Assembly (NCBI RefSeq): GCF_900143525.1
Contig: NZ_FREZ01000001.1
Location: forward strand, 1 to 64,000
Source: Ruegeria sp. Alg231-54
GTDB lineage: Bacteria > Pseudomonadota > Alphaproteobacteria > Rhodobacterales > Rhodobacteraceae
Direction: 5' to 3'
DNA: 64,000 nucleotides
Shown one piece after another: positions 9,058 to 16,873 of this stretch (position 1 is the stretch's first letter; each line of letters begins with the position of its first letter). The translations under genes and the position numbers were made by a program. The notes under the pieces are model-generated. The model was not told where the DNA came from and did not search any database. It worked only from the letters and a program-made list of their open reading frames with translations.

Positions 9058-10811
9058 GAGTTGCCTCCTTCCGATGTGAATTGACGATTCACTCGAGCTT
9101 CAAGAATTGTCAGGCCTGTTAAAAACCATGCGCCTTCGTACTGCCGGACTTCCAGCAATGCGCGATACGCCACGGTGCGACGATGCAAGTGGCCCCAATG
9201 ACCGCCACTGACCGAGGCGTTCCAACGGGCCAATACTTGATTCCCGCCATCTGTCTTGGGTTCGACGCTTTCCACAATCAGCCCTTCAGCGGATTCGATC
9301 TGAGCGGTGGCACCTGATGGCAGAGTTACAGACAAACCGCGCCGGATTTCTGCCCCGATGTCATTCAAAGCCTCTGCGGTGACGAACGCATTCAGAGCTT
9401 CTGACATTTGGGCTCCTTGCGTCTCCAATCGCGCAGTTGCGAGGTTTGAGACAATTTTCTCGGTTATCTCGACAGCTGCTTCTGTGTTGGCCAGCGTATC
9501 GGCCGGAAGTGTCATTTCCACCGTCGCGGTCCTCAGAGCGGTGGCAGCGAGACAGATTGAAAGGGCACCCACAGCCCATCCCTGCCACTGACCCGAGCGG
9601 TTTCGCCATGCAAACGCCCCAAGGAATACTGCAAAGACAACAAGCCCAAGTGACCAGACCGGCACCGGTATAGAGCGCTCGGCGGCAACCCTGACCGGCT
9701 GTGTTCTTGGATCACTCCAGTTCAGAATATAGTTTTTCCACGAAATGTCGGGCACATCTCGGGTCACTTGCCCGGGCACAGCCCCGGCGGGATCCGAAAT
9801 TTGAACAGGTATGGTTTCTGCTTCTTCAGTAAATAAGTCCCATTTCAAGGAAACCTCATTGGGCAATTTATCGCGGGGGTAAGACAGAACTATGCCAAGC
9901 AGGGCAGTATCCCGATTTGTGTTCAACGGATTTTCAAGAACTTTTAAACCATTAACGCCAACGGAAAGCTGCTCTACTTTTGCCGCGCTTGGAACGATAG
10001 GCTGACCGTCAATTGTCAATGGATTGCTACTCAAAAACAAATCGATGGCCTGCTGCTCAATATTGGCCATCGCAGCGGCATCAAGGTCTGTCGTTTCTCC
10101 AAGTCTTAGATCAACCCAGCTTTCCAAGTCGCGCAGACGGAAGATCACCTCATGGCGAACTTCTCGCGGTTCAACAGACACGAAGGACATGAGTGCTGAT
10201 TTGTGGTGCCTGGTCAGGTTCGGGTTCTCAAACCGACTGTACCAGGGGTCGTTCCAGTTGGGATAAAACACCTCAGACCGGGAAAGATATCGATAATCTG
10301 TGACGGCCACGCCAAGGTGATCGAAGATCACCCCAATGGCCGCAGTCGGAATTCCGTCAGATGTAAGGGGCGGCTTGAATTCAATTTCCGTTGGTTGGTC
10401 AGTAAAAGGATAGTCAAGGACGACGGAAATGACCTGCGCTGATCGTTCGTCATTTGAAGGCAGGCCGTAGTTTGGCCTGAACGCTGTTACCCTCGGTTTT
10501 CTGGGGCGCACTTCAAGCTGATAGGTTTCGGGTACAAGGGCCGTGCCATCTGCATGAACTTCAAACGCTTTGCCTGTTCTTTCGGTCAGGCTGCTGGCCT
10601 GATCTTCACCGTCCCCAGGTTTCGCCAGAAAGCCGTGAACATCATCAAGGTCGATCTCCAACGCGACCCGGACTCGGTCTTCCAGAACAGAAATTTCGGC
10701 GAAGTTGGCAGCAGTTTCCGCACCATTCGCTGGCAGCAAGTCGGCTTGGGTTGGCATCGGGTGCAAAAGCAAAAAGACGGCAAGAATGATCAAAGGTTTA
10801 AAAGGCATCAT
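9054..10811 (-). CDS. Large exported protein with one membrane segment, function unknown
   Basis: 585 residues. Signal peptide ends near TQADLLP (about residue 23). Residues about 24-390 look like successive beta-rich domains (EISVLEDRVRVALEIDLDDV; PREVRHEVIFRLRDLESWVDL); a hydrophobic segment lies at about 392-412 (PVWSLGLVVFAVFLGAFAW) and another at about 420-437. The C-terminal 150 residues are again soluble. I do not recognise a family. A good ribosome site (AAAGGAG) precedes ATG ATG at 10811. It is coupled to the HupE-like gene and probably works with it at the inner membrane. The leader resembles that of the hydrolase gene at 12267. Confidence 0.75.
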   Translation of the reverse strand: MMPFKPLIILAVFLLLHPMPTQADLLPANGAETAANFAEISVLEDRVRVALEIDLDDVHGFLAKPGDGEDQASSLTERTGKAFEVHADGTALVPETYQLEVRPRKPRVTAFRPNYGLPSNDERSAQVISVVLDYPFTDQPTEIEFKPPLTSDGIPTAAIGVIFDHLGVAVTDYRYLSRSEVFYPNWNDPWYSRFENPNLTRHHKSALMSFVSVEPREVRHEVIFRLRDLESWVDLRLGETTDLDAAAMANIEQQAIDLFLSSNPLTIDGQPIVPSAAKVEQLSVGVNGLKVLENPLNTNRDTALLGIVLSYPRDKLPNEVSLKWDLFTEEAETIPVQISDPAGAVPGQVTRDVPDISWKNYILNWSDPRTQPVRVAAERSIPVPVWSLGLVVFAVFLGAFAWRNRSGQWQGWAVGALSICLAATALRTATVEMTLPADTLANTEAAVEITEKIVSNLATARLETQGAQMSEALNAFVTAEALNDIGAEIRRGLSVTLPSGATAQIESAEGLIVESVEPKTDGGNQVLARWNASVSGGHWGHLHRRTVAYRALLEVRQYEGAWFLTGLTILEARVNRQFTSEGGNS

Positions 10812-10874
10812 GAGAGAACACTCCTTTGCAGGCCCTGTTCTGTGCTTCCTGATCCAAACCCGAGGTTTAGCCTG

Positions 10875-10924
10875 AAAAAAGAAGCACAGAGGCCGGTGCC
10901 GGATGGCATGCCAAAAGGCACCGG
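10875..10924 (-). terminator. Hairpin terminator after the metallo-hydrolase gene
   Basis: Read on the minus strand: stem CCGGTGCC (10924-10917) / GGCACCGG (10900-10893), with an inner GGCATGCC element in the loop, followed about 12 nt later by a T tract (10880-10875). It lies just after the stop at 10939 and before the next minus-strand gene at 10811. It would separate the hydrolase transcript from the HupE pair, or attenuate read-through. Confidence 0.6.
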
Positions 10925-10938
10925 GTTGTTTTCAGGAC

Positions 10939-12267
10939 TTATTTGGGTTCAGACTTCTCCGGGTATGGAAACTCTTGCCCCATGGCTTCGCTGGCCTCTT
11001 CGTAGATTGGGCGCAACACATCCTCGACATCCCAGACCCCACTGGCGACAAAGTCACTGAAATCTAAGGTTTCCACCCCGAGCTGTTCCGCCATCGCAGT
11101 TTTGTCTTCAACTTTTGGCGCCTCTGCGGGGGCCGCCAATGGCGGTGCCCAGGTCCGCTCTTCGGTTGCAGCCATGCGCACGACGATGTCGTCCTTAGTC
11201 ACGTTCCAGACCATGAAATCTTCGGACATGCTGAGGGGGCCGTCATAGGTGGACCGTATACGCTCATACACGCCATTGACGGTGTCAAAGTCATTGAAGA
11301 AATGGTACGCGACTGCCATGCGTGGCTTGATCTCACTCATGACCTTGCCGAACGCCTCTGGTGCAGTGTGAACTTGTGTGCCCACCTGCAATGCTGATTC
11401 CGGTGTGAACTTCATTTTGCTGACCAGTTCGGGCACAGCAATAAAGCACTCATGGATTACCAGGTCAGCGTCCTTGGAATATTCGACGAACCATTTGTTG
11501 GGGTAGGTGTCCGAGCTGAAGACGAACTTCAGATCATTCCACTCCAGCGCATAACTGACCGAGCCATCAATGGAATGGATCGCGGGAAATGTGCGAATAA
11601 CAACGCCGTTTGCCTCGTAGATCGGTTCATTCTCAAGCTTGTAATTGAATTCGGTCACATCCATAACATAGCCGCGGAAATCCACGTTTCCGGCCCGGCC
11701 TGCCAAGTCCCACGACAGCATTTCCTGCATGCGGTCCAAGGCATAGGCCGTGCCAAGCTCCGGCACTGCGCCGCTGGGTCCCCATACCCGAAGAGGAACA
11801 TTGCGTCCCATCAAAGCACCACCGATGAACAGGTCATGCAGCGCACCGAAATGATCGGTGTGCAAATGCCCGATGAACACTTTGTCGAGGTAGTTGTAGG
11901 GGATTTGCAACGACGAAATCCGCTCGGCTGATCCCGAACCGATATCGAACAGAAACTTGTCGCCGTTTCCAAGCTCGACCAGAAAACAGGCCGCAGCTTG
12001 TGCTGCTCGGGTGGTTGGCATCCCGGTACCGCAGGCAATCACCCGCATTTCGTCAGGTTTCAGGTCCTCACTGTTTGGGTAGTACGTATCTCTCTCTCTC
12101 GCCTTGACCGGGGACACTTCTGGCGTTTCCTGAGCCAAGGCCATCGAAGGGCCGAAGGTATAACTTAGGATTTTCAGCCCTCCGTTCGGGGCGGCCAGCC
12201 AGAACCCAAACGTCAACCCGGCCACCAGATAGGCTGAGTACTTCAATAGTCGTTTTCGTCTATTCAT
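10939..12267 (-). CDS. Membrane-anchored metallo-beta-lactamase-fold hydrolase
   Basis: 442 residues from the ATG at 12267, which has GGGAG 8 nt upstream; a GTG at 12276 overlaps that site and is less likely. A positively charged start and hydrophobic segment (about residues 12-27) anchor it to the inner membrane with the enzyme outside. The zinc motif HLHTDH (H134, H136, D138, H139) follows FDIGSGSAERIS; later motifs are SSDTYPN and VIHECF, and AYHFF near 290. The arrangement is RNase Z-like rather than SdsA-type alkylsulfatase. I recall similar proteins being labelled GntH-like (guanitoxin cluster), but no other guanitoxin gene is seen. Substrate unknown. It is divergent from the second regulator. 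Confidence 0.85.
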   Translation of the reverse strand: MNRRKRLLKYSAYLVAGLTFGFWLAAPNGGLKILSYTFGPSMALAQETPEVSPVKARERDTYYPNSEDLKPDEMRVIACGTGMPTTRAAQAAACFLVELGNGDKFLFDIGSGSAERISSLQIPYNYLDKVFIGHLHTDHFGALHDLFIGGALMGRNVPLRVWGPSGAVPELGTAYALDRMQEMLSWDLAGRAGNVDFRGYVMDVTEFNYKLENEPIYEANGVVIRTFPAIHSIDGSVSYALEWNDLKFVFSSDTYPNKWFVEYSKDADLVIHECFIAVPELVSKMKFTPESALQVGTQVHTAPEAFGKVMSEIKPRMAVAYHFFNDFDTVNGVYERIRSTYDGPLSMSEDFMVWNVTKDDIVVRMAATEERTWAPPLAAPAEAPKVEDKTAMAEQLGVETLDFSDFVASGVWDVEDVLRPIYEEASEAMGQEFPYPEKSEPK

Positions 12268-12388
12268 GATTAACACTCCCTTGCAAAACTCGGCGACAAC
12301 TCCGGAATAACGAAGAGGCCGTCACCGACGGGACATCGGTTGCGATGCAAGGTTAGTGTTCCGCAGGATTTTCAATTGAGTAACGGAC

Positions 12389-12397
12389 TCACTGTGA
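12389..12397. promoter_or_regulatory. Short palindrome upstream of the second regulator
   Basis: TCAC-T-GTGA, a perfect palindrome inside CTCACTGTGACAC, directly upstream of the weak -35 region of the regulator gene. A related CTCACACAG follows at 12410-12418. The CTCACNGTG core is shared with the palindrome at 2967-2983. Confidence 0.35.
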
Positions 12398-12406
12398 CAC
12401 AGGCGT

Positions 12407-12436
12407 GACTCACACAGGTCAGAAGTGCATTATAAT
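12407..12436 (+). promoter_or_regulatory. Probable promoter of the second regulator
   Basis: A perfect TATAAT at 12431-12436 is preceded at 18 bp by GACTCA, a poor -35 element, which fits an activator-dependent or autoregulated promoter. It is 42 bp upstream of the ATG at 12479, and a good ribosome site (AAAGGG) follows. Confidence 0.5.
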
Positions 12437-12478
12437 ATCTGAATACGATTGGTGTAACCTTGTAATTAAAGGGTAAAA

Positions 12479-13786
12479 ATGCCTTCAGACATTAAGGACA
12501 TCGACAAGAGCAATGCTTTGGAGGCGGTGTGCAAAAGTGAGTTGTTTTCTCACTTGGATCGGCTTTGTGCTTTTTTGAAGTACATCGTGACGGAAGAAGT
12601 GGAAGGCCGCGGTGAGCTCATTATGGGCAAAACAATCGCTCAGGATGTGTATGATCGCGATCCTACTGAAGAAGGGGATGCAAACAATGTTGTCAGGGTG
12701 GATGCGCGGCGTCTGAGGCAAAATCTTGAACATTACTATGACACGACAGGAACTGCCGATCCCGTTAGAATATTCGTCGACACCGGGGGCTACAGACCAC
12801 GGTTTGAACGGGTCGAAGTTGACGCATCTGGCGAGAAGAGGTCTCGTCGCACATTCGGCTGGGCTGTGCTGGCCTTCATCATAGGAACCGCTATCGGCAT
12901 CGCCGTTGCTACCATCACTATCGAGAACAACCCTTCTGATCCCGGCCAAACCCGAACCGAGTTTCCAATACAAGACAAGCTAAAGCGTCAGGCCGTCATC
13001 GAACAATCGGCGTCTTCATTGCAGGCCATGAATCTGGCCAATCAGGCAAGAAGCATGATGTTTCCCATATTTGATGCGCCGCGCCAACAGTTGGTGGCTG
13101 AAGTTTTCCGCAGGGTTATCGAACTTGGCCCCGATTACCATGGTGGCTATGCTGGTGCGGCTCAGGCGCTCGGAAATCTGGCAATCCTAACCCCGCCAGG
13201 CCCGGAAAAAAATGCACTGCTCGACGAAGCAGTGACCATGGCTGATCAAGCACGCCGCCTTGCTCCGACAGATCCATGGGCCCAGTCAGCTCAGGCTTGG
13301 GTTAAATTTGCTAACAGAGAATTTGATGAGGCCATGAGAATCTCAACACGAGCCGCGACACTTGCACCAGATGATGAGCATGTGTTGGACATACATGGCT
13401 CAATCGCATTGTTCTCAGGTCATTTTGCCGAAGCTGCAAGCTCTGCGGCCAAAGCCATGAACGGAGGTCGAAGCAACCAGCGATTTGCCAATCGAAACAT
13501 TTTTGGTGCTGCGAATTTCCACTTGGAAAATTACGAAAAATCTCTGGATTCCTTTTCGGCAGCCGCAGAGTACGGAGACCCGATCAGCGCCCCGTCCTTC
13601 GCCTATCAAACGGCCGCACTGTATGAGTTGGGTAATACCAAAGAAGCCGCTCGAAAATACGCCGAGTTAAGGAAATCTTGGCCTGATGCCGACGTAGGAA
13701 AGATGCTGGCTGGCATTTTTAGAGATCCATCACATGTCGAGAAAGTTATGAGAAGCATAAGAAGTTTGGACAACAACCCGGACTGA
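12479..13786 (+). CDS. Membrane-anchored regulator, paralogue of the gene at 1540-2919
   Basis: 435 residues with the same plan: N-terminal winged-helix-type domain (KSELFSHLDRLCAFLKYIV, AQDVYDR, VRVDARRLRQNLEHYYD, GGYRPRFE at about residues 19-110), one membrane helix (about 127-147), then TPR-like helices to the end. The match to the other regulator continues through the C-terminal part (SSLQAMNLANQARSMMFPIF; HGGYAGAAQALGNLAI), so the pair arose by duplication rather than by sharing a domain. It is divergent from the metallo-hydrolase gene 200 bp away and likely controls that side of the block. Signal and targets are unknown. Confidence 0.78.
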   Translation: MPSDIKDIDKSNALEAVCKSELFSHLDRLCAFLKYIVTEEVEGRGELIMGKTIAQDVYDRDPTEEGDANNVVRVDARRLRQNLEHYYDTTGTADPVRIFVDTGGYRPRFERVEVDASGEKRSRRTFGWAVLAFIIGTAIGIAVATITIENNPSDPGQTRTEFPIQDKLKRQAVIEQSASSLQAMNLANQARSMMFPIFDAPRQQLVAEVFRRVIELGPDYHGGYAGAAQALGNLAILTPPGPEKNALLDEAVTMADQARRLAPTDPWAQSAQAWVKFANREFDEAMRISTRAATLAPDDEHVLDIHGSIALFSGHFAEAASSAAKAMNGGRSNQRFANRNIFGAANFHLENYEKSLDSFSAAAEYGDPISAPSFAYQTAALYELGNTKEAARKYAELRKSWPDADVGKMLAGIFRDPSHVEKVMRSIRSLDNNPD

Positions 13787-14118
13787 TTTCACGCTCAGAG
13801 ATATCATCATAGCAATTCCGAAATTTGTAAGTAAGGTTTGTTGGTCAGACTGTGGGTTCAGCGAGACCTCAATCTCGCGCATGCCGCGAAGGGCAGCAAT
13901 GCGGACTGCAACTGCCGAAATGCCGTAGGGCGACCAACGGCAGGAATGGGCCGATTTTGACGTTCGCGATTGGGCAATGCCCCAGGGATCACAATCAGGG
14001 GTGACAACTTCTCGACCACAACTGAAAGTACAACTAACGAACGGGCTAAGGGCGCTGCCCCTTTCTTGGTCTGCGACCAATTCAACCCCGGGATATTTTT
14101 TGCCAGATGAAGTGCGGA
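13787..14118. other. Intergenic stretch with relic sequence, no gene
   Basis: 332 bp between the regulator and the VOC gene. Open frames of 75-116 codons on the minus strand overlap one another, lack ribosome sites and do not look like proteins. The piece at about 13925-13975 (CAACGGCAGGAATGGGCCGA and on) resembles short non-coding relics repeated between genes in roseobacter genomes, from memory. It marks the right edge of the accessory block. Confidence 0.35.
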
Positions 14119-14508
14119 TCAGGTGAACTGGATCAAGTCCCAGCGATTGCCGCAGGGGTCGCGCCAGACGGCGACGATGCCATAGGGCTCATTGCGCGGG
14201 TCTTCCTCGAAATGGACGCCTGCCGTGACCATCGCGTTGTAGTCACGTTGGAAATCATCCGTTTGAAGGAAAAAGCCGACACGCCCGCCGGTTTGGTTTC
14301 CAACGGCAGCGGTCTGGCTTGGGCCATCTGCCTTGGCCAGCAGCAGGGACGCGTCGCCCGGACCTGGCGGTGCAACCCGAACCCAGCGTTTGCCACCGCC
14401 GAGATCAACATCCTGCAGCAGGGTGAAACTGAGTGTTTGGGTATAGAAGGCGATCGCGTCGTCGTAGTCCGGCACCACGAGGGTGACGGCGAAAAGACTT
14501 TGGGTCAT
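14119..14508 (-). CDS. VOC (glyoxalase/bleomycin-resistance fold) family protein
   Basis: 129 residues, one VOC module of two beta-alpha-beta-beta-beta units: LVVPDYDDAIAFYTQTL at the start and EPYGIVAVWRDPCGNRWDLIQ at the end, where the final glutamine-type metal position is expected. Members bind a divalent metal and act on small electrophiles or dioxygen substrates; the substrate is not inferable. It is 6 bp downstream of the bpt gene on the same strand, so the two are cotranscribed. Confidence 0.8.
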   Translation of the reverse strand: MTQSLFAVTLVVPDYDDAIAFYTQTLSFTLLQDVDLGGGKRWVRVAPPGPGDASLLLAKADGPSQTAAVGNQTGGRVGFFLQTDDFQRDYNAMVTAGVHFEEDPRNEPYGIVAVWRDPCGNRWDLIQFT

Positions 14509-14514
14509 GGGATA

Positions 14515-15339
14515 TCAGCCTTTGGTGGGGTGGCGGTCGGGCAGTTGGATGCTGGCAACCTGTTCCGCGATTGGTGCGGTTGACAAAGGGTGGCGGCTGG
14601 AATCCGTCAGTTCAGATGGGTTGTTTACGCTTATCCATTCGCCCTGGTAATAGGCCTCAAGCCCTGAGAAGCGCGCTTTGTAACCCATCTTGGGGCTGCC
14701 CGGCACCCAGTATCCAAGGTAGACATATGGCAATCCGGCTTCGCGCGCGATGTCGATGTGATCGAGGATCATGTATGTGCCCAGCGAGTGCTGCGGTTGC
14801 TGGGGGGTATAAAACGAGTAGACCATGCTGAGGCCGTCATCCAGGACATCTGTCAGGCTGACGCCGATCAGATCCCCGGATTTAGGGTCGGCATATTCCA
14901 CGACCCGGCTGCGGATCGGGGTTTCTTCGATCATCGCGGCGAACTCGAAAACGTCCATATCGGCCATTCCACCATCCGCGTGGCGGGTATCCAGGTAGCG
15001 GCGGAAGAGTTCGTATTGCTCGTCCGTGGCCCAGGGTGAGTTCGCCCTGCGTTGCAGGTAAGCGTTGCGTTTCGCCGCGCGTTTCTGGCTCTTACTCGGA
15101 CGAAAAGCCGTCACGTCGATCCGGGCCGACAGACAGGCCGCGCAATCGGAGCAGGACGGGCGGTACAACACGTTTTGCGATCGGCGAAACCCTTGTTGGG
15201 ACAATGAGTTATTCAGCTGATCCGCACCTTCCCCCTGAAGGGCAGTGAACAATTTACGCTCCATCCTGCCCTCAAGATAAGGGCAAGGCTGTGGGGCCGT
15301 CACATAGAATTGTGGCGCGATTGGCAGCGTGTGTCGCAT
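14515..15339 (-). CDS. bpt: Aspartate/glutamate leucyltransferase (N-end rule, Bpt)
   Basis: 274 residues from [14 protein letters not shown]; the frame is open 12 codons further upstream, but family members begin here. The N-terminal part has the cysteine cluster C19 and C63-C66-C69 (CSDCAAC) typical of arginyl/leucyl-tRNA-protein transferases, and the C-terminal GNAT-like part includes [17 protein letters not shown]. The bacterial enzyme transfers leucine from Leu-tRNA to proteins with N-terminal Asp or Glu, marking them for ClpS-ClpAP. Length matches the family. Confidence 0.92.
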   Translation of the reverse strand: MRHTLPIAPQFYVTAPQPCPYLEGRMERKLFTALQGEGADQLNNSLSQQGFRRSQNVLYRPSCSDCAACLSARIDVTAFRPSKSQKRAAKRNAYLQRRANSPWATDEQYELFRRYLDTRHADGGMADMDVFEFAAMIEETPIRSRVVEYADPKSGDLIGVSLTDVLDDGLSMVYSFYTPQQPQHSLGTYMILDHIDIAREAGLPYVYLGYWVPGSPKMGYKARFSGLEAYYQGEWISVNNPSELTDSSRHPLSTAPIAEQVASIQLPDRHPTKG

Positions 15340-15416
15340 GAACGTTCCGTGTTTCCTTGGACCGGATGATAACAACCGATCCTAAAACCGCCAAGTGATT
15401 CACGTCGTTGAATTTT

Positions 15417-15848
15417 TTACGCGCGCTGGTTGATCATGACAGTTCCAAGGAACGCATCGGTAAGTCCCTGGCCACGTGCGCTGGTCAGCATCATGATGAC
15501 CGAGATGATCTGAATGACCGGAAACGCCATACTGACAAAATAACCGGCTGTGTGGGCCACCGCTTTGCCCAAATCCATCCGGGATCCAAATGAATCGCGC
15601 AGTTCGATCCCCATAAAGCGCATGCCCAGTGTGGCCGAGCCATTGGCAATGGTAATCACGCGGTAGACGAAACTGACGACGGCATAGATCAGGGCCAGGA
15701 CGAAAAAGCCCAGACCAAAGGTCAGCAGGATGGCCACCGTACACAACAGCGAGATAAAGGCGATGTCGAACAGCCAGGCGATAAAACGCTTGGTCGCGAC
15801 AGACTGGTAAAACTCCGGCTGTCGGTCTGGGTCGGGCAGGTGGGTCAT
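15417..15848 (-). CDS. RDD-family membrane protein
   Basis: 143 residues. The RDD signature appears as KRFIAWLFDIAF in the first membrane helix and a further conserved region GSATLGMRFMGIEL. Three to four hydrophobic helices are visible. The family is integral to the inner membrane, and some members have been linked to ion or proton exchange; no specific function is assigned. It lies between bpt and a DUF2852-type gene on the same strand. Confidence 0.8.
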   Translation of the reverse strand: MTHLPDPDRQPEFYQSVATKRFIAWLFDIAFISLLCTVAILLTFGLGFFVLALIYAVVSFVYRVITIANGSATLGMRFMGIELRDSFGSRMDLGKAVAHTAGYFVSMAFPVIQIISVIMMLTSARGQGLTDAFLGTVMINQRA

Positions 15849-15913
15849 ATTTTGATTTCCGGCTGAGATTTTTGGACACCCTGTCCCGAATGTCGGGACA
15901 GGGCAAGGTCGGC

Positions 15914-16336
15914 TTAGGCGCGTTCGCCGTTTTCAGCCTCATCGTTGTTTTCACGGGCGCGTTCATCCATGAACTGGTCAAACTCGGCCTTGTCCTTGGC
16001 ATCGCGCAGGCGGCGCAGGAAGGACTCGAATTCTTGTTGTTCGCGCTCGAGCCGGGCCAGGGTGTCGGACTTGTAGGCGTCAAACGCGCTATTGCCGGAT
16101 GGCTTCATCGCACTCATGTGGCTGTGCCAGGATTTGCGACGGCTGCAGGATTTGCTGAACATGCGTTTGCTCCAGATCATATAGGCAAGAAGCGCCAGGC
16201 CAACGGGCCAGAAAAAGATGAAACCAAGGACCATGGCGGCGATCCAGGCCCCTTTGCCCTTGTCATCCATCCAGGCTTCGGCACGAGAGAGCCACCCCGG
16301 ATTTTGTGGGACGGCGTGGTCGGACAATGCGGTCAT
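15914..16336 (-). CDS. DUF2852-type small membrane protein
   Basis: 140 residues from MTALSDHAVP; the longer open frame up to 16492 has no matching upstream features and overlaps the start of the divergent gene. It has one strong membrane segment (AWIAAMVLGFIFFWPVGLALLAYMIW split over about 30-55), then an acidic coiled-coil tail (ARLEREQQEFESFLRRLRDAKD) ending in ERARENNDEAENGERA. The pattern fits DUF2852 proteins of alphaproteobacteria, which have no known function. A helical tail of this kind suggests a protein-protein scaffold at the membrane. Confidence 0.75.
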   Translation of the reverse strand: MTALSDHAVPQNPGWLSRAEAWMDDKGKGAWIAAMVLGFIFFWPVGLALLAYMIWSKRMFSKSCSRRKSWHSHMSAMKPSGNSAFDAYKSDTLARLEREQQEFESFLRRLRDAKDKAEFDQFMDERARENNDEAENGERA

Positions 16337-16483
16337 TTGGGTTCTCCGGGTTTGATGTAAATTGCGTTCACATTGTCTAGATGGGGACTGAAATGGGGGT
16401 TGCAAGGGGCCGATGTAAAAATGATTTACATTTTGGATTTTGCGACGGTTGACCTTGCTGCGGAACGGGCGCACTTTCCGCCT

Positions 16484-16873
16484 ATGCAACATGTTGAAAA
16501 TACGACACCTCCGACGCTGGATGAAATTCTAAACCTGGAAAAGCAGGTTTGGACCGCCCTGATGGAAGGCAATGCGGCTGCTGACCGGGCGTTGCTGAGC
16601 CCAGATTTCCTCGGGGTTTATCCGACGGGGTTTGCGAACCGGGATGATCATGTGGGGCAGTTCGCCGACGCGCCGACGATGGCGCGCTATGAGCTAAGCG
16701 ACACCCGGTTGCGGGTTTTGACGTCCGACATTGTTCTGCTGTCATACCGGGCCGACTATCAGCGACCCGAGGCCGAGGGTTGGGAGGCGATGCTAATCTC
16801 GTCGCTTTGGGAACGGCGGCATGACGTCTGGGTCAACAGTTTCAGCCAGGATACACCGCTGGAGGGGAAATGA
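16484..16873 (+). CDS. SnoaL/NTF2-like domain protein (DUF4440 type)
   Basis: 129 residues from MQHVENTTPP. LEKQVWTALMEGNAAADRALL is the long first helix, followed by LSPDFLGVYPTGF, TRLRVLTSDIVLLSYRADYQ and ISSLWERRHDVWVNSFSQDT, the usual order of an NTF2-like cone fold. The family includes enzymes and ligand binders; no catalytic residues can be assigned. Its stop overlaps the glnE start by 4 bp (ATGA), so it is coupled to glnE. Confidence 0.75.
   Translation: MQHVENTTPPTLDEILNLEKQVWTALMEGNAAADRALLSPDFLGVYPTGFANRDDHVGQFADAPTMARYELSDTRLRVLTSDIVLLSYRADYQRPEAEGWEAMLISSLWERRHDVWVNSFSQDTPLEGK

Noticed and set aside
10939..12267. Metallo-hydrolase considered as part of a guanitoxin gene cluster
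   Set aside because: No other gene of that pathway is recognisable in the window; the similarity is only by family memory.
13730..14085. Open frames of 116 and 75 codons on the minus strand
   Set aside because: They overlap each other and the regulator end, and the sequence looks like non-coding relic.
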